Origin: Denitrobaculum sp965232285
GTDB taxonomy: Bacteria > Pseudomonadota > Alphaproteobacteria > Kiloniellales > Kiloniellaceae
DNA length: 64,000 bases
NCBI GenBank assembly: GCA_965232285.1
Contig: CBDDPL010000004.1
Location: forward strand, 4,464,001-4,528,000
Reading direction: 5' to 3'
The position numbers were made by a program, and so were the translations under genes. Below the pieces are notes generated by a model. The model was not told the DNA's origin and searched no databases. It worked only from the letters and a program-made list of their open reading frames with translations. This document shows positions 25,039-33,427 of the stretch, piece by piece; the first letter of the stretch is position 1; the number at the start of each line of letters is the position of its first letter.

Positions 25039-26910
25039 ATGACCGCCAACGGAAAAACCGTGCGGCTGACCATGGCTCAGGCGCTGGTGCGCCACCTCGC
25101 CAATCAGTACATCATGATCAAGGGCGAGAAGGTCCGGCTCTGCGGCGGCGGTTTTGCAATCTTCGGTCACGGCAACGTCACCTGCCTCGGTGAAGCGCTC
25201 TACAACCATCGGGAAGAGCTGCCGGTCTGGCGCGGACAGAACGAACAGTCCATGGCCATGGCGGCCATCGGCTACGCGAAACAGAAACTGCGCCAGCGCT
25301 TCATGTTTGCAACCGCTTCCGCAGGACCAGGCACCACCAATATGCTAACGGCGGCGGGGATCGCCCACACCAACCGCCTGCCGCTCCTGATGCTGGCCGG
25401 CGACGCCTTCCTGACACGCCTGCCCGATCCCGTGCTGCAGCAGGTCGAGCACTTCGGCGACCCGAGCCTCTCGGTCAATGACGCCTTCAAGTCGGTCTCC
25501 CGTTATTGGGACCGCATCACCCATCCGGCGCAGATCATCCAGTCCCTGCCGGCGGCCATCAACACGATGCTGGACCCCGCCGACTGCGGGCCTGCCTTCC
25601 TTGGCCTGCCTCAGGACGTTCAGGGCTGGGCCTACGACTACCCGCTCAGCTTTTTCGAAGAGCGTATCCACCAGATCCGCCGTCAGACACCGGATGAACG
25701 GGAGGTGGCCGCCGCAGCCGCCCTGCTGTCCAAAGCCGAGCGTCCGCTGATCATCGCCGGCGGCGGCGTGCAGTACAGCCAGGCAACCGCGGAACTCATC
25801 GCCCTCGCCGAAAAGCACAGCATTCCGGTGGTCGAGACCATCGCCGGCCGTGCCAATCTCCTGTTCGAGCATCCGCTGAATTGCGGCCCCGTCGGCGTCA
25901 CCGGCTCCAACTCCGCCAACAATCTCGCCGAACAGGCCGACGTGATCCTGGCCATCGGCACCCGTCTGCAGGACTTCACCACCGGCTCCTGGACCGCCTT
26001 CGATCAGGACGCCCGCTTTATCGGGATCAATGTCGGCCGGCACGATGCGGGCAAACACCTGTCGCAGCCCGTGGTCGGCGATGCGAAGCTTTCGATCGAC
26101 CTTCTGACTGAAGCCTTGGGTGATTACAGCGCACCGGCGGCCTGGACCGAAAAAGCCACGGAAGAGCGCAACGCCTGGCACAGCTATGTGGACGACAACA
26201 TCCGGCCGGGCAACCGTCCCCTCTCCTACGCCCAGGTGGTCGGCGCGATCAATCAGGTCTGCGACCCGCGCGACCGGGTCGTGGCCGCCGCGGGTGGCCT
26301 GCCCGCCGAAGTGACCGCCAACTGGCGCACCCACTCCGTCGGCACGGTGGACGTCGAATTCGGCTTCTCCTGCATGGGCTACGAGATCTCCGGCGGCTGG
26401 GGCGCGCGCATCGCGCAACAGGAAGAGGAGCCGGAGCGGGAGACCATCATCTTCATCGGTGACGGCTCCTACCTGATGCTCAACTCGGATATCTATTCTT
26501 CGGTGCTGTCCGGCAAGAAGATGATCGTGGTGGTCTGCGACAACGGCGGCTTCGCCGTGATCAACAAGCTGCAGAACGGCACCGGCAACGTCTCCTTCAA
26601 TAACCTGATCCAGGACTGCAACCTGGCGGTCGAGCCCTTCGCGGTCGACTTCGAAGCCCATGCCCGCGCCATGGGCGCCAATGCCGAAACGGTCGGATCG
26701 ATCTCAGATCTGAAGACGGCTTTCGAGCGGGCCAAGGCCTCCGACCGGACCTACGTCATCTCGCTCAAGGTCGATGCTTACGAAGGCTGGACCCAGGAAG
26801 GCCACACCTGGTGGGAGACCGGTATCCCCGCTGTATCCGACCGCGCGGAAATCAACACCGCGCGCGCCGGCGCCGAAGAAAGCCGGAAGCGGCAGCGCCA
26901 GGGCGTGTAA
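25039..26910 (+). CDS. iolD: 3D-(3,5/4)-trihydroxycyclohexane-1,2-dione hydrolase (ThDP enzyme)
   Basis: Opens the ring of the inositol-derived diketone to give 5-deoxy-glucuronate. The 623-residue length is normal. The ThDP-binding GDGSYLMLNSDIYSSVLSGK with a downstream DNGGFAVINKLQ, the N-terminal GEKVRLCGGGFAIFGHGNV and the ATASAGPGTTNMLTAAGIAH region are all IolD-like. It opens the plus-strand catabolic operon iolD-iolC-iolB-aldolase, with operator 2 just upstream and a GGGAG ribosome site. Confidence 0.95.
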   Translation: MTANGKTVRLTMAQALVRHLANQYIMIKGEKVRLCGGGFAIFGHGNVTCLGEALYNHREELPVWRGQNEQSMAMAAIGYAKQKLRQRFMFATASAGPGTTNMLTAAGIAHTNRLPLLMLAGDAFLTRLPDPVLQQVEHFGDPSLSVNDAFKSVSRYWDRITHPAQIIQSLPAAINTMLDPADCGPAFLGLPQDVQGWAYDYPLSFFEERIHQIRRQTPDEREVAAAAALLSKAERPLIIAGGGVQYSQATAELIALAEKHSIPVVETIAGRANLLFEHPLNCGPVGVTGSNSANNLAEQADVILAIGTRLQDFTTGSWTAFDQDARFIGINVGRHDAGKHLSQPVVGDAKLSIDLLTEALGDYSAPAAWTEKATEERNAWHSYVDDNIRPGNRPLSYAQVVGAINQVCDPRDRVVAAAGGLPAEVTANWRTHSVGTVDVEFGFSCMGYEISGGWGARIAQQEEEPERETIIFIGDGSYLMLNSDIYSSVLSGKKMIVVVCDNGGFAVINKLQNGTGNVSFNNLIQDCNLAVEPFAVDFEAHARAMGANAETVGSISDLKTAFERAKASDRTYVISLKVDAYEGWTQEGHTWWETGIPAVSDRAEINTARAGAEESRKRQRQGV

Positions 26911-26915
26911 CCACG

Positions 26916-27941
26916 ATGACCGCCTCGCTCGACAGCCTGCAACGCAAACGCTTCCTGATCATCGGTCGGGCCGGCATGGATTTCTATGCGGAACCGCCCG
27001 GGACCGAGATGGAAGAGGCGGAGAGCTTTTCGGCCCATGTCGGCGGCTCCGCCGCCAACACGGCCGTGGCGCTGGCGAAGCTGGGGTGCGAGACGGAGGT
27101 GGTGACCTGTGTTTCGGACGACGCGGTCGGACGCTTCGTTACCGCGCGGCTCGTCAAGTTCGGGGTGGGCACCAGGCATTTCCGCCGGGTCGGCGGCGAA
27201 GCCCGAAACAGCCTGGCCGTGGTCGAAACCCGGCTCGAAAACTGCCAGTCGGTGATCTACCGCAACGGCGCGGCGGATTTCGACATGGGCATCGCGGACG
27301 TGGAAGCGCCGGACTATGGCGACTACGGCGGCGTGGTCCTCTCGGGCACGGCCCTGGCCGCCGAACCCTCCCGCTCAGCCACCTTCCGCGCCATCGAACT
27401 GGCCCGGGCGGCTGAAACGCCGGTCATTATCGACATGGACTACCGGCCCTACTCCTGGCCGTCCCAGGAAGAGGCCGCGGAGATCTACACCCGCGCCATC
27501 GAACGCTGCGACCTCGTGGTCGGCAACGACCTGGAGTTCGAAGTCGCGGCCGGTCCCGGACGCAACGGCTTCGAGCAGGCGCGCGCCCTGCTCGCCGGCG
27601 AGCCTTCCCTGGTCGTCTACAAAATGGGCGAGAAGGGTGCCGTCACCTTTACAGAGTCAGAGCATTTCGAGACCGGAATCTTTCCGGTCAGGGCCATCAA
27701 GCCCACCGGCGCGGGCGATGCTTTCATGGGCGGCTTCCTTGCAGGCCTCGCGGAGGGTCTTTCCGTGAAAGACGCCGTCATACAGGGCTCGGCCTCGGCC
27801 GCCATCGTCGTGACCCGGGTCGCCTGTTCCTCAGCCATGCCGGACAAAACTGAACTCGAGTGCTTTATCTCATCCCAAGACAATCTGTCGTGCAAAACGA
27901 CGTTAGCCCCCGGAGAAACCCATGCATATCGCGCCCTTTGA
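26916..27941 (+). CDS. iolC: 5-dehydro-2-deoxygluconokinase (PfkB family)
   Basis: Phosphorylates 5-dehydro-2-deoxy-gluconate. The 341-residue PfkB protein begins FLIIGRAGMDFYAEPPGT, the IolC-type opening. It has HVGGSAANTAVALAKLG and the catalytic PTGAGDAFMGGF. It has no C-terminal DUF2090 domain, which is fused to IolC in many relatives; the separate class II aldolase gene covers the next step. The last ~20 codons run past the usual family end and overlap iolB by 20 nt. The ATG is 5 bp after iolD with a weak ribosome site, which suggests coupling. Confidence 0.92.
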   Translation: MTASLDSLQRKRFLIIGRAGMDFYAEPPGTEMEEAESFSAHVGGSAANTAVALAKLGCETEVVTCVSDDAVGRFVTARLVKFGVGTRHFRRVGGEARNSLAVVETRLENCQSVIYRNGAADFDMGIADVEAPDYGDYGGVVLSGTALAAEPSRSATFRAIELARAAETPVIIDMDYRPYSWPSQEEAAEIYTRAIERCDLVVGNDLEFEVAAGPGRNGFEQARALLAGEPSLVVYKMGEKGAVTFTESEHFETGIFPVRAIKPTGAGDAFMGGFLAGLAEGLSVKDAVIQGSASAAIVVTRVACSSAMPDKTELECFISSQDNLSCKTTLAPGETHAYRAL

Positions 27942-28764
27942 CAACAAGAACCAGCCGATCATCGATATGGAGGACTCGCGGGTCCCCCTCACCTACTTCA
28001 ACATCGTCAAGCTGAAGAAGGGGCAGGCCTTCGAGTATCAGACGCCCGGCTACGAGACCTGCGTCGTACCCGCCACCGGCAAGGTCGACGTGGATGTCGC
28101 CGGCGAAGGCTTTGCCGGCATCGGTCAACGCACGCTGGATGTCTGGGACGGCGAGCCCGAGGGCGTTTACGTTCCGACCGCGGCCAAAGCCTCCTTCGTC
28201 TGTACGTCCGACGAGGCCGAAGTCTTCGTCGCCGGCGCCCAGTTCGACAAGACCCTCGAGCCCTTCGCCGTCCGCGCGGCGGACATCGACAAGGTTCAGT
28301 ACGGCTCCGACGACACCAAGACCCACCGCAAGATCAAGCATATCTTCGGCACCAAGTACCACGACAAGGTTGGCCGGCTGCTGGTCTCCGAGCTCTTCAC
28401 CGTCGGTCAGGGCGGCTGGTCCGGCTTCCCCTCGCACAAACACGATACCGACCGCCTCCCGGACGAAAGCCGGCACGACGAAGTCTATAATTTCCGCTTC
28501 AAACCGGACCACGGCTTCGGCATGCAGCTTTTGCAGAAGGAACAAAACGGAGTCGGCGAAGCCTTTCACGTCGTCGACGGCTCCACCTTCATGATCGACA
28601 AGGGCTACCACCCCTGTGTCGCAGCCCCGGGTTACGAGATGTACTACTTCACCATCCTGGGCGGCCTGAGCCAGCGCTCCCTGAAGCAGTACTTCCACCC
28701 GACCCACGCATATCAGATCGAAACCATTCCCGGCATCAAGGACATGATCGCCAAGTTCAAATGA
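27922..28764 (+). CDS. iolB: 5-deoxy-glucuronate isomerase
   Basis: Isomerises 5-deoxy-glucuronate, the IolD product, to 5-dehydro-2-deoxy-gluconate, the IolC substrate. The 280-residue bicupin shows the family motif GGWSGFPSHKHDTD with the metal-binding His pair, then DEVYNFRFKPDHGFGMQLLQ and MIDKGYHPCVAAPGYEMYYF, which are diagnostic of IolB. It overlaps iolC by 20 nt, with GGAG upstream of its ATG, and overlaps the aldolase gene by 4 nt. Confidence 0.95.
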   Translation: MHIAPFDNKNQPIIDMEDSRVPLTYFNIVKLKKGQAFEYQTPGYETCVVPATGKVDVDVAGEGFAGIGQRTLDVWDGEPEGVYVPTAAKASFVCTSDEAEVFVAGAQFDKTLEPFAVRAADIDKVQYGSDDTKTHRKIKHIFGTKYHDKVGRLLVSELFTVGQGGWSGFPSHKHDTDRLPDESRHDEVYNFRFKPDHGFGMQLLQKEQNGVGEAFHVVDGSTFMIDKGYHPCVAAPGYEMYYFTILGGLSQRSLKQYFHPTHAYQIETIPGIKDMIAKFK

Positions 28765-29594
28765 CCGCGGCGACACTCCGTGATGTTCTAAGCGACGCCA
28801 TGAGCGGCGGCTATGCCGTCGCCGGACTGGTGGTGCTGGGCTGGGAGGACGCCTGTGCCTATATGGAAGCGGCGGAGCAGGCAAAGATCCCGATCATCCT
28901 GCAGGCCGGCCCCGGCTGCCGCAAACACACGCCGCTGCCGGTGCTCGGCAAGATGTTCCGGCATCTCGCTGATCAGGCCGGGGTGCCGGTGGTTTGCCAT
29001 CTCGACCACGGCTATTCGCCGGACGACTGCCTGGAAGGGATCGATCACGGCTTCACCTCCGTGATGTTCGACGGCTCCAAGCTGCCGATCTCGGAAAACA
29101 TCGAGATCACCGCCGGCATCGTTGAGAAGGCACATGCCGCCGGGGTCTCGGTCGAAGGCGAGGTTGGCTTCGTCGGTTACGCGGAAGGGGCCGCTTCCGC
29201 CACCACCGATCCGGCCGAGGCGGCGCGCTTCGAGCGCGAAAGCGGCGCCGACGCGCTGGCGATTTCCGTCGGCAACGTGCACCTGCAGACGGAAAAGACA
29301 GCAGGCATAGACTTCGGTGCCCTGGCCGCCGTTGAGGCCGCGACCTCGCTGCCGCTGGTCCTCCATGGCGGCAGCGGAATCCCAGCTGAGACACGTCAAA
29401 GGCTTGCGCACGAAACCCGGGTCTGCAAGTTCAACATCGGCACGGAACTGCGCATGGCTTTCGGTCAGGCCTTGCGCGCGAATTTAGAGGCCAATCATGA
29501 GGCCTTCGATCGTCTCGAGATCTTGAAGCCGACGATCCCCGCGGTCCGCGATGTGACCCTGGAAGTCATCCGCAACATCGGCCCGTCAAACTAG
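28761..29594 (+). CDS. Class II aldolase (IolJ-like, fructose-bisphosphate aldolase family)
   Basis: Expected to cleave 2-deoxy-5-keto-gluconate 6-phosphate to dihydroxyacetone phosphate and malonate semialdehyde, completing the IolD-B-C route. The 277-residue protein has the zinc-site block PVVCHLDHGYSPDDCL, the Ser/Asp block FTSVMFDGSKLP, EGEVGFVGYAEG, and LVLHGGSGIPAETRQ with a zinc ligand and phosphate loop. Its ATG overlaps the iolB stop. Tagatose-bisphosphate aldolases share this fold, but the operon context strongly favours IolJ. No iolA is visible, so malonate semialdehyde must be handled elsewhere. Confidence 0.9.
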   Translation: MTAATLRDVLSDAMSGGYAVAGLVVLGWEDACAYMEAAEQAKIPIILQAGPGCRKHTPLPVLGKMFRHLADQAGVPVVCHLDHGYSPDDCLEGIDHGFTSVMFDGSKLPISENIEITAGIVEKAHAAGVSVEGEVGFVGYAEGAASATTDPAEAARFERESGADALAISVGNVHLQTEKTAGIDFGALAAVEAATSLPLVLHGGSGIPAETRQRLAHETRVCKFNIGTELRMAFGQALRANLEANHEAFDRLEILKPTIPAVRDVTLEVIRNIGPSN

Positions 29595-29597
29595 GCT

Positions 29598-30473
29598 CTA
29601 TACGCCGCCCCGCTGCTTCCGGATATCGCCGCGCAGCAGTTCACTGATCATCAGATCGCCGTAACCTTCCGCTTCGGCCCGCGCGAAGATATCGAGGACG
29701 GCCCGGTTCAAGGGCGTCACCAGGCCCAGTTGTTCGTTCATCTCCGTGATGTAGCGCAGGTCCTTGTGCGCCGACTTCACGGTGAAGATGTAACCCTTGA
29801 AGTCCTCTTCCAGCGCGCCGCCGATCACACGGCGAAAGACACCCGAATCGCCCGAGCCGCGGATCACAACATCATATAGCTTGGCCCAGTCCGCGCCGGC
29901 CACATCGGCGGCATGAAAGGCTTCGAAGACCAATGCGGCGATCCCGAGGACCATGTAGTTATTCACCAGTTTGGCGCGGCCACCGGCCCCCACCGGCCCG
30001 AAGTGCTGCACCGCCGCACAGAAAGCCCTGAGAACGGGTTCTATGCGTGCGAAGACGGCATCCTCCGCCCCGACCAGGGCACCGAGTTCACCCGCCTCGG
30101 CCTGTTTTGTGCCACCGGTCAGCGGCGCTTCGGCGAAGGCAACGCCCATCGCGGCCAAACGTTCGGCCAGCTTGGCCGTCGAGGTCAGCGACGAGGTGCC
30201 CGTATCGACCAGCGTGTGGCCGCTATGCAGACTCGGCTGCAACCCCGCCACAACCCGCTCGACCACATCGGAATCCGGCAGGCAAAGCAGCATGACGTCG
30301 CTTGCCGCCGCCAGATCCTCATAGGTCTTTGCCTCGGCAGCGCCCTGCGCCAGCAAGGCCTCGAGGGGCTTGCGGTTGCGGTTGGCAATCACGGTCAGTT
30401 GGAAGTCTTTGGCCAGGAGGTTCGCCGCCATGCCGAAACCCATGGCGCCGAGGCCGATAAATCCCACACGCAT
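29598..30473 (-). CDS. NAD(P)-dependent beta-hydroxyacid dehydrogenase (HIBADH family)
   Basis: A 291-residue member of the 3-hydroxyisobutyrate / tartronate semialdehyde reductase family. It has the N-terminal cofactor motif VGFIGLGAMGFGMAANLLA, the substrate loop EAPLTGGTKQAEAG and the catalytic-Lys region GRAKLVNNYMVLG. The ATG at 30473 is preceded by GAGAGGA; an ATG at 30494 overlapping the SDR stop is possible. Convergent with the inositol aldolase (3-bp gap). It is coupled to the upstream SDR gene, so the two probably act on one small hydroxyacid, but no substrate can be assigned. Confidence 0.82.
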   Translation of the reverse strand: MRVGFIGLGAMGFGMAANLLAKDFQLTVIANRNRKPLEALLAQGAAEAKTYEDLAAASDVMLLCLPDSDVVERVVAGLQPSLHSGHTLVDTGTSSLTSTAKLAERLAAMGVAFAEAPLTGGTKQAEAGELGALVGAEDAVFARIEPVLRAFCAAVQHFGPVGAGGRAKLVNNYMVLGIAALVFEAFHAADVAGADWAKLYDVVIRGSGDSGVFRRVIGGALEEDFKGYIFTVKSAHKDLRYITEMNEQLGLVTPLNRAVLDIFARAEAEGYGDLMISELLRGDIRKQRGGV

Positions 30474-30493
30474 AGGACCGCTTCCTCTCGTCA

Positions 30494-31234
30494 TTAAATC
30501 GTCCAGCCACCATCGACGACGAAGAACTGACCGGTCGCCACCTTCGATTCGTCGGAGGCCAGATAAACCACCATGGGCGCAATATCCTCGGGATGGGTCA
30601 TCTCCCGTGTCGGCTGGCGGTCCAGCATCTCCTCGTAGGCCTTGTCGTAATCGCCGCGCGCCGCCATGCGGGCCTTCAGCGAGGGCGTCAGCACCGTTCC
30701 CGGACAGACCGCATTACAACGGATCCTCTGCTGCACGTAGTCGCGCGCGATCGACTTGGTCAGGCCAAGCACGGCGCCCTTGGTCGCGCTGTAGACGCAG
30801 CGGCTGGCGACCCCCATCAGGCTGGAGGCCACGGTCGCCATGTTGATGATGGAGCCACCGCCGTTCTCGATCATTGCCGGCAGGAAGGTCTCGATCATAC
30901 GGGCGTGGGAACGCACGTTGATCTGAAAAGACCGCTCCCAGGCCTCGTCGTCCGCTTCCAGCAAGGTGCCGTCATGCACGTAGCCGGCACAGTTGAAGAG
31001 CACATCCGGCGTCGGGACCTTATCGCGCAACGCGGTGATGGCTGGCGCATCGGTGACGTCGAGCTGCAGGCATTCGAGATTTGGACTGACAGCAGCAAGG
31101 CTATCGAGCGACGGCTGGTCGATATCGGTGGCGTAGACATGCGCGCCCTCTTCCGCCATGGCGATCGCACAGGCCCGGCCGATGCCCATCCCGGCCGCCG
31201 TCATCACCACCGTCTTTCCCGCCAGTCGTCCCAT
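30494..31234 (-). CDS. Short-chain dehydrogenase/reductase (FabG/DHRS6-like)
   Basis: A 246-residue SDR. It has AAGMGIGRACAIAMAEEGA at the cofactor site, where the usual first Gly of TGxxxGIG is replaced to read TAAGMGIG. It also has NCAG, catalytic YSATK and terminal VDGGWTI. This variant N-terminus occurs in the DHRS6 and 2-keto-3-deoxy-L-fuconate dehydrogenase branch that oxidises beta-hydroxy acids with NAD. It is followed directly by the HIBADH-type gene and is divergent from the proline racemase-like gene with a 146-bp gap. Confidence 0.84.
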   Translation of the reverse strand: MGRLAGKTVVMTAAGMGIGRACAIAMAEEGAHVYATDIDQPSLDSLAAVSPNLECLQLDVTDAPAITALRDKVPTPDVLFNCAGYVHDGTLLEADDEAWERSFQINVRSHARMIETFLPAMIENGGGSIINMATVASSLMGVASRCVYSATKGAVLGLTKSIARDYVQQRIRCNAVCPGTVLTPSLKARMAARGDYDKAYEEMLDRQPTREMTHPEDIAPMVVYLASDESKVATGQFFVVDGGWTI

Positions 31235-31380
31235 TCCAAATCTCCGCTTCCTTGGATGCTGTTGCAGTCGGGAGACTAGCCGATGAGGACCCGGGCGACG
31301 ATGGAAAAGACAGGCCCTGGTACAGGCCGGCCTTGCGCTCTAAGATCGCCCGCCGCAATCGGAAAGCTGGAACAGAGTCA

Positions 31381-32415
31381 ATGCGCTGGAAGAAAACCGT
31401 TCACATGGTCGAGGCCCATGCCGAAGGCGAGGTCGGCCGGGTCGTCACGGGCGGCGTCATCGACGTTCCGGGCGACACCATGCTCGACAAGCTGCGTTAT
31501 CTGAACGAGGTCGACGACTCCCTGCGGCGTTTTCTGGTGTTCGAACCCCGCGGTTGTTCGCAGATGAGCACCAATCTGCTGTTCCCGCCGAGCCGCCCAG
31601 AGGCAGATGTAGGTTTCATCGTGCTGCAGGGCGATCAGGCACACGCCATGTCCGGCTCCAATTCCATCTGTCTCGTGACCGTGCTGCTCGAGACCGGCAT
31701 TCTGGAAATGCGGGAGCCGGAAACCACCGTGGTTCTGGATACGGCCGCGGGGCTGGTGACGGCAACGGCGCAGTGTGCAGAAGGCAAGTGCGAGCGGGTC
31801 TCTCTCGATATGACACCCTGCTATGCGGATCGCCTGGATGCCAAGGTGGAGGTGGAAGGCCTCGGCGAAGTTGCCGTCGACATCGCCTTCGGCGGGATTT
31901 TCTACGCCCTGATCGATCCGGCCGCCGTTGGCCTGGAGATCCGGCCCGAAAGCGCGCGACAGCTCGTGGATATCGGCAGCCGCATTCACCGCGCGGTCAA
32001 TGCGCAGCTCGATATCTCCCACCCGGACATTCCCGGCCTCGAGGGCGTCTCCTACGTCATGTTCGTCGGCTACAACGACGAGGGCGAGTTCAAGGGCGCG
32101 ACCATCATGCCGCCAGGACGCATCGACCGTTCCCCCTGCGGAACCGGCAACTCCGCGCGCCTGGCCGTCATGGCGGCGCGGGGACAGGCCCAGGTCGGCG
32201 ACCGCTTCACGGCCCGCTCGATTATCGACAGTCGCTTCGAGGTGGAGTTCACCGGTACGACCGAGGTTTCCGGCCGCCAGGCCATCCTGCCCCGCATCAC
32301 CGGGCGCGGCTGGATCCACGGTTTCCACCAGATCGGCCTGGACCCGAGCGACCCCTACCCGCAGGGCTATAAGGTTTCAGACTGCTGGGGTGACGCCTTC
32401 GATCTTCTACGTTAG
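31381..32415 (+). CDS. Proline racemase/hydroxyproline epimerase superfamily protein, Ser/Cys catalytic variant
   Basis: A 344-residue protein of the proline racemase superfamily. Classical racemases and 4-hydroxyproline epimerases use two Cys, and trans-3-hydroxyproline dehydratases use Cys and Thr. Here the first position is Ser91 in AMSGSNSIC and the second is Cys253 in RSPCGTGNSARLA. The Ser/Cys subgroup exists but is less well characterised, so racemase, epimerase and dehydratase are all possible. The ATG at 31381 was chosen for the family N-terminus MRWKKTVHMVEAHAEGE. The convergent LysR gene overlaps its stop by 9 nt. Confidence 0.85.
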   Translation: MRWKKTVHMVEAHAEGEVGRVVTGGVIDVPGDTMLDKLRYLNEVDDSLRRFLVFEPRGCSQMSTNLLFPPSRPEADVGFIVLQGDQAHAMSGSNSICLVTVLLETGILEMREPETTVVLDTAAGLVTATAQCAEGKCERVSLDMTPCYADRLDAKVEVEGLGEVAVDIAFGGIFYALIDPAAVGLEIRPESARQLVDIGSRIHRAVNAQLDISHPDIPGLEGVSYVMFVGYNDEGEFKGATIMPPGRIDRSPCGTGNSARLAVMAARGQAQVGDRFTARSIIDSRFEVEFTGTTEVSGRQAILPRITGRGWIHGFHQIGLDPSDPYPQGYKVSDCWGDAFDLLR

Positions 32416-33309
32416 CGGCTGCCGCGCTTCCTCTTCGATCCACTCAGCGAAAGCGGCAACCGCGGGACTCGCCGACTTCGAGGGCGGGGTGATCAGGTAG
32501 TAAGCCTCCTCCATCGGCAGCGCAAAGTCGAACGGCCGCTTCAACAGGCCCCGCTTTAAAAGATCTTCGGCCACGGCTTCGTGCGCCATGGCAACGCCGA
32601 TACCGGCCTGGGCCGCCGCCAGGGAAACAACGAAGGTCGTTGCCCAGTTCACCACCTTGCCCGCCGGCAGGCTGTAGCCCTGGCCGCCCAGCCAACGCTC
32701 CCAGTTGCACAGCAAACCACTGCAATCGAAAAGGCGTTTATCGAGCAGCGCATCAATGTCCGTCAGTTCCGCTTCCGCACCGGGCGCACAGACCGGAAAG
32801 AAGGTACCGCTCGTGAGCCTTTCGCCTTTGTTTCCCTCCCACTCGCTTCGGCCGAAACGGATCTCGATATCGGCCGCCGCAGCAGTCCGCTCGGGCGCCC
32901 AGATCGCGGTCGTGATGTTGACGTTGATCCAGGGATGACGCTCGAACAGGCGTCCCAGCCGTGGCGTGAGCCAGAAGACCGAGAAGGCCAGATTGGACTG
33001 CACCTCCAGGACCTGGTCCCGGTCGACACCGACCAGCGCCCGCGTGCCGAGCAGCAGCGCGGCGAAGGCCTCCTGGACCGTCGGCAGATAGGTCATGGCC
33101 GCCTCGGTCAGTTCCAGCGCGCGGGTTCGACGATGAAACAGCGGCTTGCCCAGGTAGTTCTCCAGGCTCTTGATCTGCTGGCTCACCGCCGACTGGGTCA
33201 TATGCAGTTCCCGCGCCGCATTGGTGAAGCTCAGATGCCGGGCCGAAGCCTCGAAGGCCCGCAGCCAGTTCAACGGAGGAAGGTTCTTATTCGCCACAGC
33301 TCCATCCAT
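32407..33309 (-). CDS. LysR-family transcriptional regulator (GcvA-like)
   Basis: A 300-residue regulator with the N-terminal winged helix LNWLRAFEASARHLSFTNAA...MTQSAVSQQIKSLE and a C-terminal effector domain. The opening NLPPLNWLRAFEASARH is typical of the GcvA-like branch. The ATG at 33309 fits the family; the frame continues upstream by 24 codons without support. It is convergent with the proline racemase-like gene and divergent from the desaturase/Rieske pair (118-bp gap), so it is a likely regulator of one of them. Confidence 0.88.
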   Translation of the reverse strand: MDGAVANKNLPPLNWLRAFEASARHLSFTNAARELHMTQSAVSQQIKSLENYLGKPLFHRRTRALELTEAAMTYLPTVQEAFAALLLGTRALVGVDRDQVLEVQSNLAFSVFWLTPRLGRLFERHPWINVNITTAIWAPERTAAAADIEIRFGRSEWEGNKGERLTSGTFFPVCAPGAEAELTDIDALLDKRLFDCSGLLCNWERWLGGQGYSLPAGKVVNWATTFVVSLAAAQAGIGVAMAHEAVAEDLLKRGLLKRPFDFALPMEEAYYLITPPSKSASPAVAAFAEWIEEEARQPLT

Positions 33310-33427
33310 AAGCGATCCATAAGTCAGACTGATTATATGACGAAGCTTTATTCGTTGGTAAAGCGCGCCGGCCGGCCGCAAGCTTGGTCGAAGACCAGAC
33401 GCGACCCGTGCGGAGAGAACGAACCTA

